From CAYLJJ01 sp964384025 (GTDB lineage: Bacteria; Myxococcota_A; Bradymonadia; UBA7976; UBA1532), in NCBI GenBank assembly GCA_964384025.1, contig CAYLJJ010000126.1, positions 1-14,660 on the forward strand: a stretch of DNA of 14,660 nucleotides, written 5' to 3'. The notes under the pieces are model-generated. The model made no database searches. It saw only the letters and a list, made by a program, of their open reading frames with translations, and was not told the origin of the DNA. Positions 7,318-14,660 of this stretch are shown piece by piece. The translations under genes and the position numbers were made by a program. Within the stretch, counting starts at the first letter, position 1. Every line of letters begins with the position of its first letter.

Positions 7318-7360
7318 TCTCCGTTTCAAGATCCAAAATCTTAGCAGCATTTAACGGAGA
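7318..7360 (+). promoter_or_regulatory. Nested hairpin in the leader region of ileS
   Basis: TCTCCGTT (7318-7325) pairs with AACGGAGA (7353-7360), and inside it AAGAT (7328-7332) pairs with ATCTT (7338-7342) around a CCAAA loop. The two stems are separated by 2 nt on one side and 10 on the other. The structure ends 90 nt before the ileS start codon. I find no T-box features (no conserved T-box sequence, no terminator/antiterminator pair), so it is not a standard T-box. The same inverted repeat could act as DNA in the divergent control region shared with the histidine kinase gene. Confidence 0.35.
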
Positions 7361-7450
7361 GAAAAGAGATTCCAGGCCCTTAGACAAAAGTGAGGAGATC
7401 CGCTAATAGAGGGGCTCATCGCTTTGAATCTAGAGTTGAGAGGAGGCTCC

Positions 7451-10400
7451 ATGTCCATCTTTAAATCTATTCCCAAGATCTCATTCCCTGAACTTGAAGA
7501 GCAGATCCTGAAGGTCTGGCATGAACAGGATACCTTCCGCCGTTCGGTAGAGGAGCGCCCTAAAGATCGGGAGTATCTCTTCTATGATGGCCCTCCCTTT
7601 GCCACAGGGCTGCCGCACTATGGCCACCTTGTAGCTTCTACCCTCAAGGATATCGTCCCACGCTATTGGACCATGCGAGGGCGACGGGTAGAGCGACGTT
7701 TTGGCTGGGACACGCATGGCTTGCCCATCGAGATGGAGATGGAGAAGACTCTGGGGCTCTCGGGTCCCACCAGCGTCAAGAACTTTGGCGTAGCCAAGTT
7801 CAACGAAGCCTGCCGCAGCAACGTCCTACGCTATACCCAGGAGTGGGAGCGCACGGTCAGGCGCCTGGGGCGCTGGGTCGATTTTGAGAACGACTACAAG
7901 ACCATGGATCTCTCCTTTATGGAGAGCCTCTGGTGGGTCTTTGGCCGCCTCTGGGAGGAGGGGCTGATCTATGAGGATTTCCGGGTGATGCCCTTCTCCT
8001 GGCGCCTCTCTACCTCCCTCTCAAACTTCGAAGCCAACCAGGACTATCGCGATGTTCAGGACCCAGCCATCACCGTAGCGATGCCCCTGGTAGATGGCCC
8101 TGAGGTCCTGCTCATCTGGACCACAACCCCCTGGACTCTGCCCTCCAACTTGGCCATCGCGGTCGGTCGAGATCTTGAGTACCTCAAGCTGCGTCGTCCA
8201 GGCGATGAGACGATCTACATCCTGGGTCGTGACGCCGCTGAGCGAACATTGGGGAAAGATCTGGAGATCTTAGAGGTTCTCAAGGGCAGCGATCTGGAGG
8301 GTCGTAGCTATCTGCCCCTCTTTGATTATTTCAAGGAGCGGGCTGAGCTGGAGGAGGGGCGTTGCTTCCAGCTCCTCCACGCTGATCATGTGACTGCTGA
8401 GGAGGGCACCGGCCTTGTTCATATGGCCCCTGACTTCGGCGAAGAGGATTTTAAGGCTTGCCGCAAGCTGGGCATTGAGCTGCTTCAGTCGGTCGATGAT
8501 GAGGGCCGATTTCGTCCTATGATCCGAGATTGGGCGGGGATCAACGTCAAGGAGGCAGATCCCCAGATCGTCCGTGCGATCAAGGAGATGGGGCGGCTGA
8601 TCCGTCACTCTACCGTCCAGCACAGCTATCCCTTCTGTTGGCGCAGCAGCACACCCCTGATCTACAAAGCCGTGCCCGCCCGCTTTGTAAAGGTCACCGC
8701 GCTTCGAGATCGGATGTATCAGCACAATCAGAGCATCCATTGGGTGCCTGAGAGCGTGGGCAGCAAGCGTTTTGGAAACTGGATCAAAGACGCACGAGAC
8801 TGGAATATCTCTAGAAATCGCTTTTGGGGAACCCCCATCCCGATCTGGGCCTGCGTAGAGTGCAACGCTGAGATCTGTATCTCCTCCATCCAGGAGTTGG
8901 AGGAGCGTACAGGCTCTAAAGTGGATGATCTGCACCCCCACCGCATCGATCATCTGAGCTGCAGCTGTGAGCGCTGTGGAGCGGAGATGCGGCGCATCTC
9001 TGCCGTCTTTGATTGCTGGTTTGAGTCAGGGGCGATGCCCTATGCGCAGGGACACTACCCCTTTGAGGGCCGCGACAGCTTTCAGATACCCGCTGAGTTT
9101 ATCGCTGAGGGCTTGGATCAAACCCGAGGCTGGTTCTACACCCTGCTGGTCCTCTCCACGGCGCTCTTTGACAAGCCTCCCTTCAAGAATGTGATCGTCA
9201 ACGGCATGGTGCTGGCTGAAGATGGCAGCAAGATGAGCAAGTCCAAGCGGAACTATCCTCCGCCGGATGAGGTGATCGGGCGCTATGGAGCTGACGCCTT
9301 GCGGGCTTACCTGATCAACTCTCCCATCGTCCGCGCAGAGCCCTTGAGCTTCAGCGAAGAGGGAGTGCGGGAGGTGGTGCGGACCGTCCTCCTCCCTCTG
9401 CGCAGCGCTTGGTCTTTCTTTTTGCAATATGCCAAGATCGATGATTGGTCTCCACAAGGGGGCCTTGCTGGTCTACCCTCGCCTCTTCTGAGTGAGCGCC
9501 CCAAGCTGGATCGCTGGATCATCTCAGTGCTGCAATCTTTGGTGGCTGAGGTCAACCAGCAGATGGAGGGCTACTATCTCTATCGCGTGGTGCCGCCTAC
9601 GGTGGGCTTCATCGATCAACTCACCAACTGGTATATCCGCCGCAGTCGCCGCCGTTTCTGGAGAAGCGCCGCCGATGAGACAGGGCGCCAGGATAAAGCC
9701 GCCGCCTACGCCACCCTCTATGAGGTCCTGACCACCTTCTCCAAGGTGGTGGCTCCTGTGCTGCCCTTTATCTCAGAGGCTCTCTACCAAAGCTTGGTTG
9801 TAGAGCCCGGTGTGGAGGGACCAAAGAGTGTTCACCTCTGCGACTTCCCCGAGGTCGAGGAGCAGGCGATCGACAAGGAGTTAGAGCGTGAGATCAGCCT
9901 GATTCGACAAACGGTGCGTATGGGCCGCGCCCTACGCGAGCGTCACAAACTCAAGACCCGCCAGCCCCTGCGTCAACTCACCGTGGTGCATCATGATCCC
10001 GCCATCTGTGCGGCGGTGGAGCGACACAGAGAGGAGCTGCTTGAGGAGTTGAACGTTAAGAGGGTGGTGGCTCGCAGCGATGATGCTGATCTGGCTGAGT
10101 TGAGCTTTAAGGCCAACTTCAAGCGTCTGGGTCGGCGCCTGGGTCGCAAGATGAAGGCTGCCGCCGCTGAGATCAGTGCGCTGAGGAGAGAGACCTGGGA
10201 GCAACTCCAAGAGGGTGACACCTTAGAGATTCAAGGAGTCCAGATCGAGGCTGAAGACCTGATCGTCAGCCGCCAACCCAAAGGGGATGTAGTGATCCAG
10301 GTGGAGGGTGCTCTGACCCTGGCCTTGGAAACAGAGCTGGATGAGGAGTTGCTCAAGGAGGGGCTCCTCCGTGAGGCTCTAAGCCGCCTCCAACGTGCTC

Positions 10401-10636
10401 GCAAAGAAGCAGGTTTGGCGGTGACCGATCAGATCCATCTAGAGTTGGGCTGCTCAAGCCCCCTCCTCCGAGGAGCTTTGGAGTCTCACCAAGAGTTCCT
10501 CTGCTCGGAGTTGCTGGCCTGTTCTCTCGAGATTAAAGTTGATATGGGAGCGGAGCCGATCTCTTTAGAGGGGCATCTGCTCTCGGTCAAACTTCAGAGG
10601 GCAACCTCCAGAGCTGATGGAAATCGACAAGCCTGA
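7451..10636 (+). CDS. ileS: Isoleucyl-tRNA synthetase, eukaryotic-like (IleS2) type
   Basis: This 1061-residue class I synthetase charges tRNA(Ile) with isoleucine in the cytoplasm. The HxGH signature is HYGH (56-59, within GLPHYGHL) and the KMSKS signature is intact at 594-598. The editing domain shows WTTTPWT (223-229) and later GTGLVHMAPDFGEED; the catalytic core includes NISRNRFWGTPIPIW. A knuckle C468-x2-C471 with C506-x2-C509 follows, then a C-terminal anticodon-binding and helical extension. Length and the lack of a C-terminal zinc finger suggest the IleS2 group, many of whose members are naturally less sensitive to mupirocin (known of the group, not shown here). ATG 7451 is chosen over the upstream in-frame TTG 7424 because AGGAGG (7441-7446) lies 4 nt before it and family homology starts with SIPKISFPELEEQIL. 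The kinase gene downstream starts inside its last codons. Confidence 0.98.
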   Translation: MSIFKSIPKISFPELEEQILKVWHEQDTFRRSVEERPKDREYLFYDGPPFATGLPHYGHLVASTLKDIVPRYWTMRGRRVERRFGWDTHGLPIEMEMEKTLGLSGPTSVKNFGVAKFNEACRSNVLRYTQEWERTVRRLGRWVDFENDYKTMDLSFMESLWWVFGRLWEEGLIYEDFRVMPFSWRLSTSLSNFEANQDYRDVQDPAITVAMPLVDGPEVLLIWTTTPWTLPSNLAIAVGRDLEYLKLRRPGDETIYILGRDAAERTLGKDLEILEVLKGSDLEGRSYLPLFDYFKERAELEEGRCFQLLHADHVTAEEGTGLVHMAPDFGEEDFKACRKLGIELLQSVDDEGRFRPMIRDWAGINVKEADPQIVRAIKEMGRLIRHSTVQHSYPFCWRSSTPLIYKAVPARFVKVTALRDRMYQHNQSIHWVPESVGSKRFGNWIKDARDWNISRNRFWGTPIPIWACVECNAEICISSIQELEERTGSKVDDLHPHRIDHLSCSCERCGAEMRRISAVFDCWFESGAMPYAQGHYPFEGRDSFQIPAEFIAEGLDQTRGWFYTLLVLSTALFDKPPFKNVIVNGMVLAEDGSKMSKSKRNYPPPDEVIGRYGADALRAYLINSPIVRAEPLSFSEEGVREVVRTVLLPLRSAWSFFLQYAKIDDWSPQGGLAGLPSPLLSERPKLDRWIISVLQSLVAEVNQQMEGYYLYRVVPPTVGFIDQLTNWYIRRSRRRFWRSAADETGRQDKAAAYATLYEVLTTFSKVVAPVLPFISEALYQSLVVEPGVEGPKSVHLCDFPEVEEQAIDKELEREISLIRQTVRMGRALRERHKLKTRQPLRQLTVVHHDPAICAAVERHREELLEELNVKRVVARSDDADLAELSFKANFKRLGRRLGRKMKAAAAEISALRRETWEQLQEGDTLEIQGVQIEAEDLIVSRQPKGDVVIQVEGALTLALETELDEELLKEGLLREALSRLQRARKEAGLAVTDQIHLELGCSSPLLRGALESHQEFLCSELLACSLEIKVDMGAEPISLEGHLLSVKLQRATSRADGNRQA

Positions 10637-13600
10637 CGGTTTTTATGAGCGTGTCTGCCGCGCCCTAGCTCAACGCGCTGGGGGTCTTCAACATGTTGAG
10701 ACCTTGGGCTTACCCTATGGCGCGGGCAGCTTCTCTCGTTGGCAAGAAGCAGGCTTACTCAGCGCTCAGGAGCGCCGCGCTCTAGAGGCTCTAAATCCTG
10801 ACGATGGGAGCTTGGAGATCCTGGAGATCTTTGGCCCCCTCAAAGAAGCCAGAGAATGGTCCTTTGAGGAGAGCGCAGCACAGACCCTCCCTGATGAGAA
10901 TGCTGTTTTGGAGCTGGACTCTCTGCTGTTCTCTGGAGTGGAGGCCCGCTTTGAGTGGGGCGAGGAGTTGGAAGAGGACAACTTCTTTCGCTGCTACGAG
11001 GGCAGAGATCGGCTCTTGAGCCGCCCTGTCTCCCTCTACCAATATCGACCAGAGGGTGTGCTCTTAGCTCAGGAGTTTGTAGAGGCCCTTCGCCGTCAGG
11101 CCAGCCTCCAACATCCCAACATCCAGCCCATCTATGAGCTGGGCACCCGAGCGGATGGCCTGCCCTTTTTCGCCAGCGCTCGCCCTTTAAAACGGAACCT
11201 TGCCAACCTCCTCAAAGAGAGTGCATCGCGTCCTCAAAGCCTGCATTTTCTCTTAGAGATCTTGCTGGATGTCGCCCGAGCGCTGAGCTTTGCTCACAGT
11301 CAAGGCTTAACTCACCGGGATCTTAGACCCAACCAGATCGGCATCGGCGACTTCGGTGAGCGACGGGTTCAGGGTTGGTTTCGCAGCTTGCGTTTGGGAG
11401 AGTTTCAAGAGCCCGAGCTACAGGCTCGTCTGGAGCCGATCAATAACTGTCTGGGCTTCTTGGCCCCCGAGCGCCTTAGGGGAGGGCTGGCGGTGTGTGG
11501 AGAGGCCGCCGATGTTTGGAGTTTGGGGGCGATCCTCTACGCCATTCTCAATCACCGCCCGCCTCTGATGGGTCGCAGCAGAGAGGAGCTGTTGGCACAA
11601 CTTAAGACCAAACAGCCCGCCCTCTCACCGCCTGGACCTGAGCGCCTTCAAGAGCTTTGCCTCGCCAGCCTCTGCCTTGAAGAGGAAGCGCGGAGCTTTG
11701 ATGCCCGCTCTTTTGCTACCGCTTTGGAGAGCTTCTTAGAGGGGAGCCAGCTGAAGAAGAGGCGTCTAGAAGAGATGGAGCGTCGCCTCACAGAAGCGGA
11801 GCAGCGCGCTGAACGCTTCTCTCACTCCTGTGAAGAGCTCCACAGGGCCTGCTTCGCTGAGGGCCGGGCTCGTCTGCTGAAGATCAACTCCTTGGCCAGT
11901 CAAAAGGAGCAGAGAGAGGCATGGCGGCTCCAAGAGCAGGCTGAGAGAGAGTTTGGAGAAGCGGAAGAAGCCTACCTCCACGCGCTCTCTCTTCTGCCCC
12001 GCTACAACCCCAACCACCCTGGATTCCAACACCTACAACGATGCGCGTTGAGTTATGTAGAGCGGGGGCTGCTGCGACTCCCTCGGGGACATCTGAGGAG
12101 CGAATCAGGAGCGCTGGGGCTTAAAGGGCGGGGGCGATTGCCTGCCTCTCTGGATCTTCAACTCTCCAAGCCTGGGACCAGGATCGATCTTCACAACTAC
12201 AAAGATGAGCAAGGGACCCTCAGCTTAGGCCCTGGGCGCTCACTGGGATTGAGCCCCCTACCGCCCCTCAGATTGCCTCCTGGCCCTCTGCTCTTGCTCC
12301 TGAAGCAAGAGGGACGCAGCTTCTCCTTAGCGCTCGATCTAAAGGCTGGAGAGCAGCTCTACTTAAAGGTGTTCCTCCCTGATGAGCAGCCCGAGGACTG
12401 TATCTTTATCCCTGCTGGTCCCTTCAAGGTGGGCCTCTTGGGTCGCATGGCTCCAGAGTCTGACGCTCTGCCTGGGGGGCGTTGTCGACTCCCAGGGTAC
12501 TTTCTAAAGCGGCGTCCATTGAGCTTTGGAGAGTATAAACCCTTCCTAGATCATCTCTGCCAACGCAACCCAACAGAGGCTAAGGCGCGAGCGCCTCGGC
12601 CCTTTATCAGCAGCCCCCCTTTCTGGCATCCGATTGAGGGGCGTTACCCACTGCCCTTTACTACCCCCACCGGGCGATGTTGGAGCGCCGAACATCCTCT
12701 CTCGGGGATCAGCCCTGATGATGCACATGCCTATCTGAACTGGCGAAGCCGTCGAGATGGTCTCAAATGGCGCTTACCCACAGAGCTTGAGTGGGAGAAA
12801 GCGGCGCGAGGCGCTGAGGGTCGCATCTACCCTTGGGGAGAGCGCCCAGAGCCCAGCTTCTGCGATCATCTAAGCGCCGATGGAGGGGAGATGATGCCCG
12901 CTCCTTTGGGGGCACATCCAAGAGATCGCTCCGTCTATGGGGTGGAGTGCCTCGCGGGTGGGGTGAGAGAGTATTGTGAGGGCTATCTAAGCCCTCGAGT
13001 GGTGCTTCGAGGGGGCGCTTGGTGTTTGCCCTTTGGTGAATCTCGTGCCTTTGTACGCGAAGCCTTCCATTCTCGAACTCAGCTGATGACTTTGGGCTTT
13101 CGTATGGCCTTAGACGCCGAAGGCCCTGGGCCGATCCCAGCGGAGATCGTTGAGGAGCCAGCCGAGCAGTGTTTCCCCTTGCAGAAGCACTCCAACTCTT
13201 TAAAGCCCAGCGCTGCGGGCTTCCTCTCAGAGGAGTTAAGCCTAGCGGGACGCTCCATCTTTGATGAAACTCCAAGAGAGACGGTCGATCCCTGGGTTGA
13301 GCCTCTGGAGCTGGGGGTCCAGCGCTACCAGCTGGAAGAGGAGATCGCACGAGGCAGCATGGGGCAGGTTGTCCAAGCTTACGACCGCCTCCTCAACCGT
13401 CAGGTCGCCCTCAAAATCCTCCACGCTGAGCACCGAAACTCTCCATTGGTTCGCTACCGTTTCGCTATGGAAGCACGCATCACAGGGCGACTACAGCACC
13501 CCCTTATGCTGCCCATCTATGATCTGGGGCTTCTCAACGAGCGCCCCTTCTTTGTGATGAAGCCGGTGGAGGGGCTCAGTCTCCAGGATATCCTTCAGGC

Positions 13601-14660
13601 TCGAGCGGCGGGAGTCCCTCGGGTCCTGGTAGAGTATAGCCTTGATAAGCTGATCACCCTTATGCGTCGCGTCTGCTTAGGGGTGGCTTATGCCAATGAG
13701 CACCACATCATCCATCGCGACCTAAAACCAGCGAACATACTGGTGGGCTCTCAGGGGGAGGTGGTGATCGTTGATCTAGGTCTGGCTCGTCAACTTCGGC
13801 CTGATAGTTCTGAGCAGGAGGAGGTTAGAGAGGCGGTTCAATTGGGGCGTGAGGGTCGGGTGACACAGGCGGGTTCGATCATCGGGACCCCCTATTATAT
13901 GCCTCCCGAGCAGGCGATGGGGCTTCAAGATGCGGTGGGGCGGAGCAGCGATGTTTATGGCCTGGGCGCCATCCTCTATCATATCCTCACTCACCGCCCC
14001 CCCTTCTCAGGCACTCAGGTTAAAGAGGTCCTGGCTAAGGTCCGCCGGGGCAATCCTCGTCCACCACGCCAGCTCCTCCCCGAGATCTCTCCTGAGTTGG
14101 AAGAGATCGTCATGCGAGCCCTCAGCATGGCTCCCGAGGATCGCCAGGAGAGCGCCTTGGAGTTGGCTGAGGCCCTGGAGTGTTGGCAGGAAGAGAACCG
14201 CCTCTCTCAGGCGGATAAGCTACGCAGCTCACTTAGGGAGCGAGAAGCTGCGAAGGCGATCCAGCGTGCAGAGCGCAGCTTGGAGAGCTTCCAGACTCTT
14301 CAGACTCGCTTTAAGCTTCTCAGGAGGGAACTACGCCAAAGCATACCTTTGGAGCGACGGCGTTTGCTCTGGCAAGCACAGCGGCAGATTGAGCGCCGAG
14401 GAGAGCGTCTAGATAATGACATCGCCTTAGCCTACCGAAGCCTCTCCAGAGGAGAGGAAAGGGCTGCCGAAGCTGCCCGCTTGCTGCCCCTCTTGCAGGC
14501 GCGGATTCTCTGGGCTGAGGCGGAGAGGCGAGAGGGAGAGCAGGCCTTCTATCGATCTTTAAGTCGCCCGCTTGGAGCATCCCCTCAGCCCGCCCCCCCC
14601 GCGGGGGGGGGGGGAGGGGGGGGGTTGGTGGGGGCCGTGGTGGGGGTGGGCGGGGGGGGG
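10617..14660 (+). CDS. Tandem pseudokinase / FGE-like / Ser-Thr kinase protein, 3'-partial
   Basis: One frame stays open for 1348 codons to the window end. Residues 1-120 are unrecognised. Residues ~120-375 are a PknB-type kinase fold with HRDLRPNQ (233-240), APE (283-285) and DVWSLG (299-304), but Tyr141 replaces the VAIK lysine, DNFF (121-124) replaces the glycine loop, Gln240 replaces the catalytic-loop Asn and Gly253 replaces the Mg-binding Asp, so it is a pseudokinase. Coiled coil/TPR-like helices (~376-490) and a PEGA-like beta domain (~508-590) follow. Next is an FGE-sulfatase-like domain (~595-833), with LPTELEWEKAARG (720-732), RGGAW (798-802) and GFRMA (827-831), but no catalytic Cys pair. 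A second kinase (904-1190) is intact: GSMG (913-916), Lys933, Glu952, HRDLKPAN (1033-1040), DLG (1053-1055), PPE (1096-1098). Charged helices follow to ~1322. The start ATG overlaps the end of ileS by 20 bp, so the genes are probably co-transcribed. Cytoplasmic signalling is inferred; no transmembrane segment is visible in the available part. A second PEGA/FGE unit may follow beyond the window. Confidence 0.9.
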   Translation, partial: MEIDKPDGFYERVCRALAQRAGGLQHVETLGLPYGAGSFSRWQEAGLLSAQERRALEALNPDDGSLEILEIFGPLKEAREWSFEESAAQTLPDENAVLELDSLLFSGVEARFEWGEELEEDNFFRCYEGRDRLLSRPVSLYQYRPEGVLLAQEFVEALRRQASLQHPNIQPIYELGTRADGLPFFASARPLKRNLANLLKESASRPQSLHFLLEILLDVARALSFAHSQGLTHRDLRPNQIGIGDFGERRVQGWFRSLRLGEFQEPELQARLEPINNCLGFLAPERLRGGLAVCGEAADVWSLGAILYAILNHRPPLMGRSREELLAQLKTKQPALSPPGPERLQELCLASLCLEEEARSFDARSFATALESFLEGSQLKKRRLEEMERRLTEAEQRAERFSHSCEELHRACFAEGRARLLKINSLASQKEQREAWRLQEQAEREFGEAEEAYLHALSLLPRYNPNHPGFQHLQRCALSYVERGLLRLPRGHLRSESGALGLKGRGRLPASLDLQLSKPGTRIDLHNYKDEQGTLSLGPGRSLGLSPLPPLRLPPGPLLLLLKQEGRSFSLALDLKAGEQLYLKVFLPDEQPEDCIFIPAGPFKVGLLGRMAPESDALPGGRCRLPGYFLKRRPLSFGEYKPFLDHLCQRNPTEAKARAPRPFISSPPFWHPIEGRYPLPFTTPTGRCWSAEHPLSGISPDDAHAYLNWRSRRDGLKWRLPTELEWEKAARGAEGRIYPWGERPEPSFCDHLSADGGEMMPAPLGAHPRDRSVYGVECLAGGVREYCEGYLSPRVVLRGGAWCLPFGESRAFVREAFHSRTQLMTLGFRMALDAEGPGPIPAEIVEEPAEQCFPLQKHSNSLKPSAAGFLSEELSLAGRSIFDETPRETVDPWVEPLELGVQRYQLEEEIARGSMGQVVQAYDRLLNRQVALKILHAEHRNSPLVRYRFAMEARITGRLQHPLMLPIYDLGLLNERPFFVMKPVEGLSLQDILQARAAGVPRVLVEYSLDKLITLMRRVCLGVAYANEHHIIHRDLKPANILVGSQGEVVIVDLGLARQLRPDSSEQEEVREAVQLGREGRVTQAGSIIGTPYYMPPEQAMGLQDAVGRSSDVYGLGAILYHILTHRPPFSGTQVKEVLAKVRRGNPRPPRQLLPEISPELEEIVMRALSMAPEDRQESALELAEALECWQEENRLSQADKLRSSLREREAAKAIQRAERSLESFQTLQTRFKLLRRELRQSIPLERRRLLWQAQRQIERRGERLDNDIALAYRSLSRGEERAAEAARLLPLLQARILWAEAERREGEQAFYRSLSRPLGASPQPAPPAGGGGGGGLVGAVVGVGGGG
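14586..14660. other. G/C homopolymer tract at window end, probable artefact
   Basis: The sequence changes abruptly from ordinary coding DNA into a run of C, then long runs of G broken by a few A, T or C bases, through to the last base. The frame stays open across it but would encode almost only Gly, Pro and Val, unlike the charged helical protein before it. Such tracts are typical of low-quality read ends at a contig edge. Coding calls after about 14585 should not be trusted. Confidence 0.7.

Noticed and set aside
7304..7332. TTGCAT, 17 bp, CAAGAT as a promoter for ileS.
   Set aside because: Only three of six bases match in each box, and it would overlap the hairpin; spacing alone is not enough.
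11334..11357. The DFG at residues 245-247 of the large kinase protein as a true metal-binding motif of the first kinase.
   Set aside because: It is only 10-12 residues after the HRD Asp; the gap-free alignment with the second kinase places it at SQG, and the real motif position is Gly253.

Overview
The window most likely comes from a Myxococcota/Bradymonadia-type 'deltaproteobacterium' (inference). The signs are a MopE-like acidic repeat in a secreted protein, a eukaryotic-type isoleucyl-tRNA synthetase, a hybrid histidine kinase, and a very large Ser/Thr-kinase protein with a formylglycine-generating-enzyme (FGE) domain. These combinations are typical of that group and of Planctomycetes. No species can be named from the sequence. 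It reads as chromosomal DNA whose right end is probably a contig edge, because the last ~75 bases are an implausible G/C homopolymer tract.

Layout. (1) 1-1710 is an accessory-looking unit: a secreted C-type-lectin-like/MopE-like protein (278-1432) with its own promoter (200-228), lying between two imperfect direct repeats (8-121 and 1632-1704). Each repeat carries an 18-bp perfect palindrome in which one base pair differs in a compensated way. A decayed minus-strand coding remnant (1501-1706) overlaps the second repeat. (2) 1973-3886 holds two tandem, related exported proteins of the outer-membrane-barrel type, 3 nt apart. (3) 3954-4688 is a PlsC-family acyltransferase, facing (4) 4710-7202 on the minus strand, a membrane-bound PAS/HisKA/HATPase/REC hybrid histidine kinase. 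(5) 7203-7450 is a divergent intergenic region with a nested hairpin upstream of (6) ileS (7451-10636). (7) From 10617 to the window end, overlapping the end of ileS by 20 bp, runs one uninterrupted reading frame of 1348 codons with no stop.

The open frame in (7) is the most interesting object here. Its order is pseudokinase, coiled coil/TPR-like helices, PEGA-like beta domain, FGE-sulfatase-like domain, intact Ser/Thr kinase, coiled coil, then the window end. Aligning the two kinase domains without gaps around the active site shows that the first has lost the glycine loop, the VAIK lysine, the catalytic-loop asparagine and the DFG aspartate. It looks like a kinase-coil-PEGA-FGE module that was duplicated in tandem, after which the N-terminal kinase became a regulatory or scaffold pseudokinase. 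The FGE-like domain lacks the catalytic cysteine pair, so it is probably a binding domain.

Together the genes suggest housekeeping functions (ileS, plsC) mixed with envelope proteins and two signalling systems, a hybrid histidine kinase and a Ser/Thr kinase. No direct pathway linking them can be shown from the sequence. I found no tRNA, rRNA, CRISPR array, intact insertion sequence or convincing factor-independent terminator.
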